Source: Bacillus sp. OK048
GTDB lineage: Bacteria > Bacillota > Bacilli > Bacillales > Cytobacillaceae
DNA: 64,000 nt
Assembly (NCBI RefSeq): GCF_900103525.1
Contig: NZ_FNHN01000005.1
Location: 278,103 to 342,102, forward strand
Direction of reading: 5' to 3'
Shown: one piece after another, positions 1 to 8,201 of the stretch
Position numbering within the stretch: position 1 is the first letter of the stretch
How the letters are laid out: the number at the start of each line of letters is the position of its first letter
The notes under the pieces: generated by a model
Told to the model about the DNA's origin: nothing
The model's input: the letters and a program-made list of their open reading frames with translations, nothing else
Database searches by the model: none
Position numbers and translations under genes: made by a program

Positions 1-1
1 A

Positions 2-67
2 CTAGCAAATGAGAAACATGGAATGTTTAGTAGGCTGTTAAAAAAGCAAATGGAAGTAAGTGTTTGA
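2..67 (+). CDS. C-terminal tail of an unidentified upstream gene (partial)
   Basis: An open frame enters from the window edge and ends at a TGA at 65-67, giving 21 residues rich in Lys, Arg and Leu (ending KKQMEVSV). It is the only frame open through this stretch and it stops before the eps promoter, so it may be the end of the gene upstream. The fragment is too short to recognise and could be chance. Confidence 0.3.
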   Translation, partial: LANEKHGMFSRLLKKQMEVSV

Positions 68-108
68 TAGATATCCTAACCCTAAGCTTCATAACTTAAT
101 AAAAAATT

Positions 109-120
109 CGGAATATTCCG
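109..120. promoter_or_regulatory. 12-bp palindrome abutting the eps -35 box
   Basis: CGGAATATTCCG is a perfect 12-bp palindrome that ends one base before the TTGACA of the eps promoter. The position suits an activator or a second regulator. No known regulator is assigned. Confidence 0.4.
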
Positions 121-149
121 TTGACATGTTCCTTATTAAGAACTAAAAT
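121..149 (+). promoter_or_regulatory. sigma-A promoter of the eps operon
   Basis: A consensus -35 TTGACA (121-126) is separated by exactly 17 bp from a -10 TAAAAT (144-149). Transcription would begin near 156, leaving a leader of about 130 nt before epsA. The spacer between the boxes is filled by a SinR-like inverted repeat, so repressor binding would block RNA polymerase directly. Confidence 0.75.
128..143. promoter_or_regulatory. SinR-like operator inside the eps promoter spacer
   Basis: The sequence reads GTTCC-N6-AGAAC, an inverted repeat. Its arms resemble the B. subtilis SinR half-site GTTCTYT: GTTCCTT on the plus strand and GTTCTTA on the minus strand. It fills the -35/-10 spacer. A SinR-like protein is encoded in the same operon. 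Confidence 0.55.
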
Positions 150-219
150 AGTCTATAAATAGTTTAATTTTGTAGTTTATAATGGTAAAAACAAGATTAA
201 CAAATTTTTTTTGCAAAAA

Positions 220-239
220 TTGTTCTTTATTCAGAACAA
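220..239. promoter_or_regulatory. second SinR-like operator in the eps leader
   Basis: TTGTTCT (220-226), a 6-nt spacer and AGAACAA (233-239) form a perfect inverted repeat. It includes a full GTTCTTT half-site at 222-228. The 6-nt spacing matches the site at 128-143. It lies downstream of the expected transcription start. Confidence 0.6.
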
Positions 240-288
240 ACATAATATTTCTCTTCAATTGTAGATGTCTTACCCAAAAGGTGGTTAA

Positions 289-1023
289 ATGAATAGTTTT
301 AATCAAAATAACAGTATAGAAAAAAGAAGAGCAAAGGAAATAAATTTAAAGGATTTATTCCAAGTTTTAAAGAGGCGTTTTTGGATAATCTTTATATTCA
401 CAGTTCTCGCCAGTATAGCTGGTGTATTCATGAACCAAACATCGACTACTCCGTTGTATCTAACTTCTTCTAGAATTATTATTGGTGCTGATGCGGAATC
501 AAGAAAGACGCTGCAAGTCATTATTAAAGACTCAACCATCTTAGATAAGGTGGTTCAGGAATTGAATCTTACTCAATCAGCTGAAGCGTTGGCAGGGCAA
601 ATTACAGTTGCTAGTGTTGAAAGTTCTCAGGTAGTAAGTATTAGTGTGGTGGATAGGGATCCGAATGTAGCTGCCAAAATTGCGGATACAACCGCAAGAG
701 TTTTTAGGGAAGAAGTGCCAAACATTGTTGGGCAAGATTATGTAAGGTTATTATCTATTGCTAAAATAAACCCCGCACCTATTAATCAAGATAATGGTAA
801 TAAGTTATTTATTGCCATTTTTGCAGGAATAGTAGTCGGAGTTGGATTAGCATTTTTAGTAGAATCTTTGGACGATAAAATTCGCTCAGAGCGAGAAATC
901 GAATCATTATTTGGTGCTCCAGTATTAGGAAGGGTTTCAAAGATGAACAATAAAAATATAAAAAAGAAAAACAATAGTCAACTGGCACTAAAAATAAGAG
1001 GTGAGACAATTGGGTTTAAATAA
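289..1023 (+). CDS. epsA: polysaccharide chain-length determinant / tyrosine-kinase modulator, EpsA (Wzz family)
   Basis: This 244-aa membrane protein has the Wzz/CapA layout: a cytoplasmic N-terminus, a transmembrane helix at about residues 30-48, an extracytoplasmic domain, a Pro-containing stretch (NPAPINQ) and a second helix at about 171-191. In this family it activates the BY-kinase encoded next and sets polymer length. The ATG follows AAAGGTGG. Its end overlaps the start of epsB, so the two are translationally coupled. It is the first gene after the SinR-regulated promoter, matching epsA of B. subtilis. Confidence 0.88.
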   Translation: MNSFNQNNSIEKRRAKEINLKDLFQVLKRRFWIIFIFTVLASIAGVFMNQTSTTPLYLTSSRIIIGADAESRKTLQVIIKDSTILDKVVQELNLTQSAEALAGQITVASVESSQVVSISVVDRDPNVAAKIADTTARVFREEVPNIVGQDYVRLLSIAKINPAPINQDNGNKLFIAIFAGIVVGVGLAFLVESLDDKIRSEREIESLFGAPVLGRVSKMNNKNIKKKNNSQLALKIRGETIGFK

Positions 1024-1666
1024 ACGAAAGAGCTTAGTTGCTACAAAAAAGAAATCGTTAATCACCCATTCTTATCCAGATTCAATTATTTCAGAGCAGT
1101 TTCGGATGATCCAAACAAATATTAAATTTTCGATGGCAGGAGAGAAAAGTCAAATCTTTTTAATCACTTCTCCAAGTGATGGAGAAGGTAAGTCAACCAC
1201 TGCAGTAAATCTGGCTATTTCAATGGCACAACAGAAAGAAAAGGTACTTTTAATCGATGCCAATTTAAGAAAGCCAGCATTACATTCCTTTTTTAAAACA
1301 GATAACACTTATGGGTTGACAGATGTTCTAAGTGGGAAAATATCCTTTTATGATGCTGTTTTTCATACCGAAATTGGGGGATTAGATTTAATACCAAGTG
1401 GACCGATTCCCTATAATCCTGTTGAATTATTAGGATCACAAATGATGCAGGAACTTCTGAAGACTACTCTAAAATCATATGATGCAATATTAATTGATTC
1501 CAATGCCATTCTTGAAGTAACAGATACGAAACTTTTAGCCAATCAATGCGATGGCGTGGTATTAGTTATCCAAAATGGAAAAACAAAATTTGAAAAAGCA
1601 GCTGAGGCTAAAAAAGTGTTGGAATTTGCTAGAGCAAAGCTAGTTGGAGTAGTTTTGAATAAATAA
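1010..1666 (+). CDS. epsB: bacterial tyrosine kinase, EpsB (CapB family), lacking the C-terminal tyrosine cluster
   Basis: A 218-aa cytoplasmic ATPase of the BY-kinase family. It shows Walker A (SDGEGKST), Walker A' (LLIDANLRKP) and a Walker B-like ILIDSN. A GTG at 1001 is possible, but TTG at 1010 has AGAGGTGAG just upstream and is preferred. Relatives normally end in a run of tyrosines used for autophosphorylation. This protein ends VGVVLNK with no tyrosine tail, and no frameshift nearby restores one. Walker B also reads DSNAI where the family has DTPPV. It probably pairs with EpsA to control polymerisation, but may signal differently. Confidence 0.85.
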   Translation: MGLNKRKSLVATKKKSLITHSYPDSIISEQFRMIQTNIKFSMAGEKSQIFLITSPSDGEGKSTTAVNLAISMAQQKEKVLLIDANLRKPALHSFFKTDNTYGLTDVLSGKISFYDAVFHTEIGGLDLIPSGPIPYNPVELLGSQMMQELLKTTLKSYDAILIDSNAILEVTDTKLLANQCDGVVLVIQNGKTKFEKAAEAKKVLEFARAKLVGVVLNK

Positions 1667-1740
1667 GGAAAAAATTTTCGTTTCCTCGTTCTTTATAAAG
1701 CTTATTAACGTTTCTTATAAGAAAGATATATTATCTGGTG

Positions 1741-1850
1741 ATATCTCCTTACCGTTATCAAAGGAGGTACTCGGTCATGCTGTGGGTTTTGTACCTTAGA
1801 CGTTAGTCGTCGATAGTGTGATGTGAGGATGGGTTAGATGCCCAACTTTA
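1741..1850 (+). promoter_or_regulatory. probable EAR (epsC) antitermination RNA element
   Basis: The non-coding stretch between epsB and epsC is exactly where the EAR riboregulator sits in B. subtilis eps operons. It is G-rich and structured: CTCCTT (1745-1750) can pair with AAGGAG (1761-1766), GGTAC (1766-1770) with GTACC (1791-1795), and TGGG with CCCA just before 1846. EAR is a processive antiterminator that lets polymerase read through distant terminators. A strong hairpin follows directly. The call rests on position and structure; I did not run a covariance model, and the exact ends are uncertain. Confidence 0.65.
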
Positions 1851-1855
1851 CTATT

Positions 1856-1906
1856 AAAAAAGTTTAATTATGTGGTCTCCAGTAGACTATATAATTAAAC
1901 TTTTTT
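1856..1906 (+). terminator. perfect 16-bp hairpin between EAR and epsC
   Basis: Arms at 1856-1871 and 1891-1906 are perfectly complementary. The 3' arm ends in six T, as in an intrinsic terminator. Placed after the presumed EAR element, it is a natural read-through target. Confidence 0.65.
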
Positions 1907-1920
1907 AAAGAAGTGACATT

Positions 1921-2079
1921 GTGAACAACCTTGATAAATATCCAAAATCTATAAAAAAAGCAGTCAGATATATTAAACAAGATGCATCCTTAGATGAGTT
2001 AAAGGAAATTAAAAGTCTAATAGATAAAGCAATAAGGATAAGGAACCAATCCACCAAGAAAACCAAGTTATACCTTTAA
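1921..2079 (+). CDS. small Lys-rich protein between epsB and epsC
   Basis: A 52-codon GTG-start frame preceded by AAGAAGTGA. The product is a basic, probably all-helical peptide (about NNLDKYPKSIKKAVRYIKQD, then a Glu/Lys/Leu amphipathic helix). It fills the space between the hairpin and epsC with no stop. I do not recognise a family. Spacing to the epsC start is 27 nt, so it would be co-transcribed. Confidence 0.5.
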   Translation: MNNLDKYPKSIKKAVRYIKQDASLDELKEIKSLIDKAIRIRNQSTKKTKLYL

Positions 2080-2106
2080 TAAAATCTGTTGTCTAAGGAG
2101 GAAAGT

Positions 2107-3933
2107 ATGACCTATCGCCAAAGATTATCGTTATTTATTGTAATTGACTCATGCATTGTCTTAACGGCTATTTTTTTTAGTCGTTTTTTAGTAAATGGAA
2201 CTATTCATGTTATTACCTTTCCCATCGCATTAAGTGCTAGTGTCCTTTTAATAAGTCACCATATCCTTTCATTTCAATATCATCTTTATAAAAAAGCCTG
2301 GGAATACGCAAGTATCGGCGAGTTAGTCAGTATTTTAAGGGTAGTGACTATTTCAATTCTTACTGCAGCAGTTTTTCAGCAAATCATTGTTCAGGAGATA
2401 AACTTTCGATTACTAACCGTCACGTGGTTACTCAATATGTCTTTTATTGGCGGTTCGCGCTTTTGCTGGAGGATGTTTAGAGATTCGTATCTCAATAAAG
2501 TTGTTAATAAAAAGCGAACGCTCATTGTTGGTGCTGGATCCGCTGGAATGATGGTAGCAAGGCAACTAAAGAAAAATAATGAGGCAAACCTCTTACCAGC
2601 TGCGTTTATTGATGATGATGCCAAAAAGCATCAGCTTGATATATTAGGAATACCGGTACTTGGTGGAATATCAAACATTGAGCTTGCTGTTAAGAAATTA
2701 GGAATTGAACATATCATCATTGCGATACCATCACTTAGTAAGAGGGAGTTAAATACAATTTTTCTGGAGTGTGCAAAAACAAACGCGAAAACACAAATAC
2801 TTCCGATGCTGGAAGATTTAGTTACTGGAAAAGTATCCGTTAAACAATTTCGTGATGTACAGGTAGAGGATTTACTAGGTAGAGAGCCGGTAGAATTAGA
2901 TATTAATAGTATTTCTGAAAATATTGCCGGAAAAGTGGTTCTAGTCACAGGAGCAGGTGGTTCGATTGGCTCGGAAATTTGCCGCCAAATTTCAAAATTT
3001 GATCCCAAACGGTTGGTATTGCTTGGCCACGGTGAAAATAGCATCTATTTGATTGAGATGGAATTAAAAGAGACCTTTAAGAATACTAAAATTGAATTTA
3101 TTCCGATAATTGCTGACTTACAAGATGAAAGAAAAATGATGAAGGTTATGAGTATATATCAACCAGATACTGTCTATCATGCGGGAGCTCATAAACATGT
3201 ACCACTTATGGAAGCTAACCCTGAAGAAGCAGTCAAAAATAACTTAATTGGAACAATGAATGCGGCCAAGGCTGCCAGTTGGAATGGTGTTAACACCTTT
3301 GTTATGGTCTCAACGGATAAAGCAGTTAATCCCACAAGTGTTATGGGTGCAACAAAAAGACTTGCAGAAATGATGATTCAATATATGGACAGTGAAAGTA
3401 AGACGAAATTTGTTGCCGTTCGTTTTGGAAATGTGCTAGGAAGCAGAGGGAGTGTAATTCCCTTATTTAAAAAGCAAATTGAAAAAGGGGGACCAGTTAC
3501 GGTTACCCATCCTGAAATGGTTCGTTATTTTATGACGATTCCGGAAGCAGCGAGATTGGTCCTTCAAGGCGGGGCACTAGCAAAAGGTGGAGAGATTTTT
3601 GTATTAGATATGGGGGATCCAGTAAAGATCGTTGATTTAGCTAAAAATCTTATAAAACTATCGGGTAATTCTATAGAAGAAATAGGAATTCAATTCTCAG
3701 GAATAAGACCAGGAGAAAAGCTTTTTGAAGAACTATTAAAAGCAGAAGAGGTTCATGAGCAACAAATCTACCCGAAGATTTATATCGGCAGAAAATCTGA
3801 AATTTACTTAAAAGAAATAGAAGATCTACTCTCAACATTCTCAAATTTAGATAAAGAGGAGATAAGAGAGAAGCTTTTAAACCTTGCTAATAATAAAGTA
3901 GCATCACAAACAAAATTAACTGTATCTGTTTAA
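2107..3933 (+). CDS. epsC: membrane UDP-sugar 4,6-dehydratase, EpsC (CapD/PglF family)
   Basis: This 608-aa protein makes a UDP-4-keto-6-deoxy sugar for the polysaccharide, the first step towards an amino- or deoxy-sugar. Four hydrophobic helices occupy about residues 8-125. A first Rossmann motif (GAGSAG) is near 141 and the catalytic SDR domain begins with VTGAGGSIGSE near 280. The catalytic region reads STDKAVNPTSVMGATKR, with Met in place of the SDR Tyr, as in PglF-type dehydratases. TTG at 2089 would place the ribosome site inside the gene; ATG 2107 follows AAGGAGG at 2095-2101. Confidence 0.92.
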   Translation: MTYRQRLSLFIVIDSCIVLTAIFFSRFLVNGTIHVITFPIALSASVLLISHHILSFQYHLYKKAWEYASIGELVSILRVVTISILTAAVFQQIIVQEINFRLLTVTWLLNMSFIGGSRFCWRMFRDSYLNKVVNKKRTLIVGAGSAGMMVARQLKKNNEANLLPAAFIDDDAKKHQLDILGIPVLGGISNIELAVKKLGIEHIIIAIPSLSKRELNTIFLECAKTNAKTQILPMLEDLVTGKVSVKQFRDVQVEDLLGREPVELDINSISENIAGKVVLVTGAGGSIGSEICRQISKFDPKRLVLLGHGENSIYLIEMELKETFKNTKIEFIPIIADLQDERKMMKVMSIYQPDTVYHAGAHKHVPLMEANPEEAVKNNLIGTMNAAKAASWNGVNTFVMVSTDKAVNPTSVMGATKRLAEMMIQYMDSESKTKFVAVRFGNVLGSRGSVIPLFKKQIEKGGPVTVTHPEMVRYFMTIPEAARLVLQGGALAKGGEIFVLDMGDPVKIVDLAKNLIKLSGNSIEEIGIQFSGIRPGEKLFEELLKAEEVHEQQIYPKIYIGRKSEIYLKEIEDLLSTFSNLDKEEIREKLLNLANNKVASQTKLTVSV

Positions 3934-3946
3934 AGGGGAGTAAACA

Positions 3947-4825
3947 ATGAAAGTCAGAAAAGCAATTATTCCAGCAGCGGGACTTGGGACGAGGTTTCTG
4001 CCTGCTACTAAGGCAATGCCGAAAGAGATGTTACCAATCGTAGACAAGCCAACGATTCAATATATTGTAGAGGAAGCAGTAGAGTCAGGGATTGAAGATA
4101 TTATTATCGTAACGGGTAAAGGTAAACGAGCCATTGAGGATCACTTTGATAACTCTTTTGAACTTGAGCAAAATTTAATAGAAAAAGGTAAATTCCAGTT
4201 ACTAGATGAAGTTCAAAAGTCATCAAAATTGGTAGACATACATTATATTCGACAGAAGGAACCAAAAGGATTAGGTCATGCCATCTGGTGTGCACGAAAG
4301 TTTATTGGAGATGAACCATTTGCTGTACTTCTAGGCGATGATATAGTGAAAGCCGAAAAACCATGCTTAAAGCAATTAATCGACCAATATGAAAGATACA
4401 ATGCTTCCATACTAGGTGTGCAAACAGTTGCTGATCATGATGTTTCCAGGTATGGAATTGTTGATGGCAGGTGTATTGGTGAACGATTTTATAATGTGAA
4501 TAGCTTGGTAGAAAAACCAAAACAGGATGAGGCCCCATCAAATCTCGCAATTCTTGGACGTTATATTTTGAGTCCCAAGATATTTGAAATATTAGGCAAA
4601 CAGAAACCTGGTGCAGGTGGTGAAATTCAACTTACTGATGCCATTGCATGTTTAAACAAGTATGAAGCTGTCTATGCCTACGATTTTGAGGGTATTCGGT
4701 ATGATGTTGGTGAAAAAATGGGTTTCATTCAAACAAGTATTGAATTTGCTTTACAACGTGAAGATTTAAGGAATCCATTACTAGATTATCTTTCATCTAT
4801 TCTGGACAAAGAGCTTGTTAAGTAG
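3947..4825 (+). CDS. galU: UTP-glucose-1-phosphate uridylyltransferase
   Basis: This 292-aa enzyme makes UDP-glucose from UTP and glucose 1-phosphate. It has the signature [20 protein letters not shown] near the N-terminus, then GLGHAIW, LVEKP and [10 protein letters not shown]. Length is typical for GtaB/GalU. It lies 13 nt after epsC and, with galE further on, supplies UDP-glucose and UDP-galactose within the operon. The B. subtilis eps operon has no such gene, so this is a local addition. Confidence 0.92.
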   Translation: MKVRKAIIPAAGLGTRFLPATKAMPKEMLPIVDKPTIQYIVEEAVESGIEDIIIVTGKGKRAIEDHFDNSFELEQNLIEKGKFQLLDEVQKSSKLVDIHYIRQKEPKGLGHAIWCARKFIGDEPFAVLLGDDIVKAEKPCLKQLIDQYERYNASILGVQTVADHDVSRYGIVDGRCIGERFYNVNSLVEKPKQDEAPSNLAILGRYILSPKIFEILGKQKPGAGGEIQLTDAIACLNKYEAVYAYDFEGIRYDVGEKMGFIQTSIEFALQREDLRNPLLDYLSSILDKELVK

Positions 4826-4842
4826 ATTTAATTAAAGGATGG

Positions 4843-6018
4843 ATGATAGAAATGCAAAAGAAAGTGCTGTTCTGTGCAACAGTGGATTATCATTTTAAGG
4901 CTTTTCATTTGCCCTATTTAAAATGGTTTAAAGAACAAGGTTGGGAAGTTCATGTTGCGGCATGTGGTGACATGGAGCTTCCGCATGTAGACAGAAAATA
5001 TAATATCCCGATTCAAAGGTCCCCATTTAACAAAAGGAATATTATGGCTTACAAAGAATTAAAGACAATAATTGAAAATAATCAATATAAAATTATTCAC
5101 TGTCATACACCGATGGGGGGAATACTTACCCGGTTAGCTGCCAGAAAGGCGAGAAAAGGTGGAACAAAGGTGCTATATACGGCCCATGGGTTCCATTTTT
5201 GTAAGGGTGCACCGTTCAGAAACTGGATCCTTTATTATCCAATTGAAAGATTTTTTTCGAGGGTTACAGATTGCCTACTTACAATCAATAATGAGGATTT
5301 TAACCTTGCTAAAAATCACCAGTTTAAAGCTAAAGTAATAAAACATGTACATGGCATTGGAGTAAATACAGACATTTACAAATCGGTTGATGACGCACAT
5401 AAATCTAATTTAAGAAAAGATCATGGGTATTTTACTCATGATTTTTTAATGTTTTACGCAGCGGAATTTAATAGGAATAAAAACCAAAGACTACTGATTG
5501 AATCATTAGCCTTAATAAAAGATAAAGTACCGAATGCAAAGCTATTACTTGCTGGGGATGGACCTTTACTACAAGAATGCCAAGAACTCTCCCTTAGATT
5601 AGGAGTCGATGGGATGATTGACTTCCTTGGATATCGTAATGATATTGATATAATACTAAAAATGAGTGATATAGCAGTTGCCTCTAGTCTTAGAGAAGGG
5701 CTGCCAGTAAATATTATGGAAGCAATGGCCAGTGGATTGCCGGTTATAGCAAGTATAAATAGGGGCCATTCAGAGTTAGTTCAAAATGACTCAAATGGAT
5801 ATGTTCTTTCCCCAAATAATTCTCAGCATTTCGCATTAAGATTGCTTGAAATGTACCAATCTAAGGAACTTTGCAGAAGAATGGGATTAGTAAGCGAAAA
5901 TAAAATGAAAAAGTATTCGCTTTCTCGAGTAGGATTAGAGTTAAAAGAGATCTACTCAAGTTATATGGTGGAGGACGCAAATGAGACCCAAAGTAAGCAT
6001 AGTCGTGCCTATATATAA
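4843..6018 (+). CDS. epsD: glycosyltransferase family 4, EpsD-like
   Basis: This 391-aa GT-B enzyme closely follows EpsD. The N-terminal region has FCATVDYHFKAFHLPYLKWF, then HCHTPMGG and YTAHGFHFCKGAP, and the C-terminal nucleotide-sugar region has SLREGLPVNIMEAMASGLP (E-x7-E). It adds a sugar to the lipid-linked repeat at the inner membrane face. The start is ambiguous between ATG 4843 and ATG 4852 because the AAAGGA site lies only 3 nt or 12 nt away. Its end overlaps the next gene by 38 nt. Confidence 0.88.
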   Translation: MIEMQKKVLFCATVDYHFKAFHLPYLKWFKEQGWEVHVAACGDMELPHVDRKYNIPIQRSPFNKRNIMAYKELKTIIENNQYKIIHCHTPMGGILTRLAARKARKGGTKVLYTAHGFHFCKGAPFRNWILYYPIERFFSRVTDCLLTINNEDFNLAKNHQFKAKVIKHVHGIGVNTDIYKSVDDAHKSNLRKDHGYFTHDFLMFYAAEFNRNKNQRLLIESLALIKDKVPNAKLLLAGDGPLLQECQELSLRLGVDGMIDFLGYRNDIDIILKMSDIAVASSLREGLPVNIMEAMASGLPVIASINRGHSELVQNDSNGYVLSPNNSQHFALRLLEMYQSKELCRRMGLVSENKMKKYSLSRVGLELKEIYSSYMVEDANETQSKHSRAYI

Positions 6019-7048
6019 TGTAGAAAAGTATTTGAGTAGATGTTTAGATAGTTTATTAGCACAATCTTTAAAGGACATAGAGATAGTAGCTGTTAACGAT
6101 GGTTCTTATGATCTAAGTCTTGATATTCTGAAAAAATTTGCTTTAATGGATAGTAGGATTAAAGTAATTGATAAGCCCAATGGTGGTGTTTCCACTGCTA
6201 GAAATGAAGGGATAAAACTGGCAAAGGGCGAATATATAGGCTTTGTAGATCCGGATGATTGGATAGATAAAGAAATGTACGAAGTAATGCACAATAATGC
6301 AAAAAGTGAAAAAGTAGATATTGTAATGTGTTCGTACATCCGTGAGTTTGAAAATCATTCTAAATTAAAGAACTTCAAACTTCCAAGAAAAGTTCGTTAT
6401 GAAGATGAAGAGGTTAAATTAAACATCATGAGGCGTTTAATCGGCCCAGTAAATGAAGAAATTGCTAACCCCGAATTATTGGATGCATGGGGAACAGTGT
6501 GGTCGAAGTTATACCGGGCTGAGATCATAAAGGAAAATGGAATACGGTTTGTTGACCTCAATAAGATTGGTACAAACGAGGACACCTTATTTAATATTGA
6601 GGCTTTTTACTACACAAAATCATTCTTGTTTATAAATTCACCCTATTATCATTATTGGCGTGCAAATAGCACCTCTGTTACTTCAGGATTTAAACCAAAT
6701 CTAGTGGACCAATGGATATATCTATTTAGCTATATTGAAAAATTCCTTAAAGACAAGAATATGACTCATGAATATTATGTAGCATTAAATAATCGTATCT
6801 GCCTAAACACTCTTGGTCTGGGATTAAATACAATTAGTAAAGATAATCAAACTTCTACTTTAGAAAAGATAAAGAATATAAAAATATTCTTAAGAAATAA
6901 ACGTATAAAGCATTCTTTTAAACAATTAGAGATGTCCAAATTTCCTATTGTTTGGAGAGTGTTTTATTTTTGCGCTAAATTCCGTTTTGCTGCTGGATTC
7001 TATTTAATGTTAATCTGCATTGAATATCTCAGAAAAATTATTAGATAA
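5981..7048 (+). CDS. glycosyltransferase family 2 (EpsH/EpsJ-like)
   Basis: A 355-aa GT-A enzyme. It opens with VSIVVPIYNVEKYLSRCLDS, followed by VNDGS, NGGVSTARNEG and the metal-binding FVDPDDW near residue 90. The C-terminus is hydrophobic and probably membrane-associated. The ATG overlaps epsD by 38 nt and follows GGTGGAGG. It transfers a sugar during repeat assembly; donor and acceptor cannot be read from sequence. EpsH or EpsJ are the nearest matches. Confidence 0.85.
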   Translation: MRPKVSIVVPIYNVEKYLSRCLDSLLAQSLKDIEIVAVNDGSYDLSLDILKKFALMDSRIKVIDKPNGGVSTARNEGIKLAKGEYIGFVDPDDWIDKEMYEVMHNNAKSEKVDIVMCSYIREFENHSKLKNFKLPRKVRYEDEEVKLNIMRRLIGPVNEEIANPELLDAWGTVWSKLYRAEIIKENGIRFVDLNKIGTNEDTLFNIEAFYYTKSFLFINSPYYHYWRANSTSVTSGFKPNLVDQWIYLFSYIEKFLKDKNMTHEYYVALNNRICLNTLGLGLNTISKDNQTSTLEKIKNIKIFLRNKRIKHSFKQLEMSKFPIVWRVFYFCAKFRFAAGFYLMLICIEYLRKIIR

Positions 7049-7060
7049 GGGGTAAGAAGC

Positions 7061-8179
7061 TTGAGTCCAATTCGAATCCTTCAAGTAGTCACGATAATGA
7101 ATCGTGGTGGTCTTGAAACTATGTTAATGAATTACTACCGACAAATGGAGCAAACTAAGGTCCAATTTGACTTTATGGTTCATCGTACTGAAGAAGGACA
7201 TTATGATAAAGAAATCCTAGAACTCGGCGGAAAGATTTATCACATGCCACAAATTAAGCCAGGTAATTATAGAATGTATTTTAAACTTCTTGAAGAATTT
7301 TTTTTAAACCATAAGGAATATAAAGTAGTCCATTCCCATATTAACGAAAACAGTAGCTTTGTATTAAGGGCTGCAAAAAAGGCAGGAATACCTTGCCGAA
7401 TTGCCCATAGTCATTTAAGTGATTTGGGGATTGATGTGAAGCTTCCATTTCGATTGTATGCTAGAGCTTTTATGAAAAATAATCCAAACAATTATTTTGC
7501 CTGTTCTAAGAAGGCCGGCCAATGGCTTTTCGGAAATAAAATTGCTAATTCAAAGGAAATGAAAGTTTTCAACAATGCGGTTAACGCTAATGAGTTTAAG
7601 TATAACGAGACTACTAGAAGGAGAGTAAGAAATGAACTAGGGATTAATGATGAATTAGTTATAGGACATATTGGAAGGTTTAATAAGCAAAAAAATCATG
7701 ACTTCCTTATTGATATCTTTCAAAATGTGAAGCAGGAGCGAACGGATGCCATACTAATTCTTATTGGGGATGGAAAGTTGCGAGCTTCAATAGAAAGGAA
7801 GATTGAGAACATAGGTTTATCCGCAAATATAAAATTGTTAGGTGTTAGAAGTGATATATCCGATTTAATGCAAGCGATGGATATATTTTTATTCCCGTCT
7901 TTATTTGAAGGTTTACCAGTTGTATTAGTGGAGGCGCAGGCTGCTGGATTAAAATGTATTGTTTCAGATGCTATTACTGAGGAAAGTGACATAACAGGAA
8001 GAGTTGAATTTATAAGCCTTGATAAATCCACGGAATATTGGAAAAATCAAATACTTTCTTCCTCCTTTGAGCATGTAAATACTTACAAAAGGTTACAGAA
8101 AAATGGCTATGATTCTGTAACAATGGCTAAGTGGTTATCAAATTATTATTCAAATTATTATCCATTAGAAGCTAAATGA
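7061..8179 (+). CDS. glycosyltransferase family 4, EpsF-like (copy 1)
   Basis: A 372-aa GT-B glycosyltransferase that starts at TTG after AAGGGGTAAG. Its motifs are MNRGGLETMLMNYYRQM, HYDKEILELGG, GHIGRFNKQKNHDFLID and PSLFEGLPVVLVEAQAAG. The same motifs occur in the broken gene at 10238 and in the intact gene at 11430, so the cluster holds a three-member EpsF-like family. It lies 12 nt after the preceding GT2 gene. Confidence 0.86.
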   Translation: MSPIRILQVVTIMNRGGLETMLMNYYRQMEQTKVQFDFMVHRTEEGHYDKEILELGGKIYHMPQIKPGNYRMYFKLLEEFFLNHKEYKVVHSHINENSSFVLRAAKKAGIPCRIAHSHLSDLGIDVKLPFRLYARAFMKNNPNNYFACSKKAGQWLFGNKIANSKEMKVFNNAVNANEFKYNETTRRRVRNELGINDELVIGHIGRFNKQKNHDFLIDIFQNVKQERTDAILILIGDGKLRASIERKIENIGLSANIKLLGVRSDISDLMQAMDIFLFPSLFEGLPVVLVEAQAAGLKCIVSDAITEESDITGRVEFISLDKSTEYWKNQILSSSFEHVNTYKRLQKNGYDSVTMAKWLSNYYSNYYPLEAK

Positions 8180-8201
8180 ACTAAAGATTGGAGGAGCATT
8201 G

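Noticed and set aside
2631..3044. 137-aa minus-strand open frame inside epsC
   Set aside because: It is antisense to a conserved catalytic region and is a frame shadow; many similar frames were left out.
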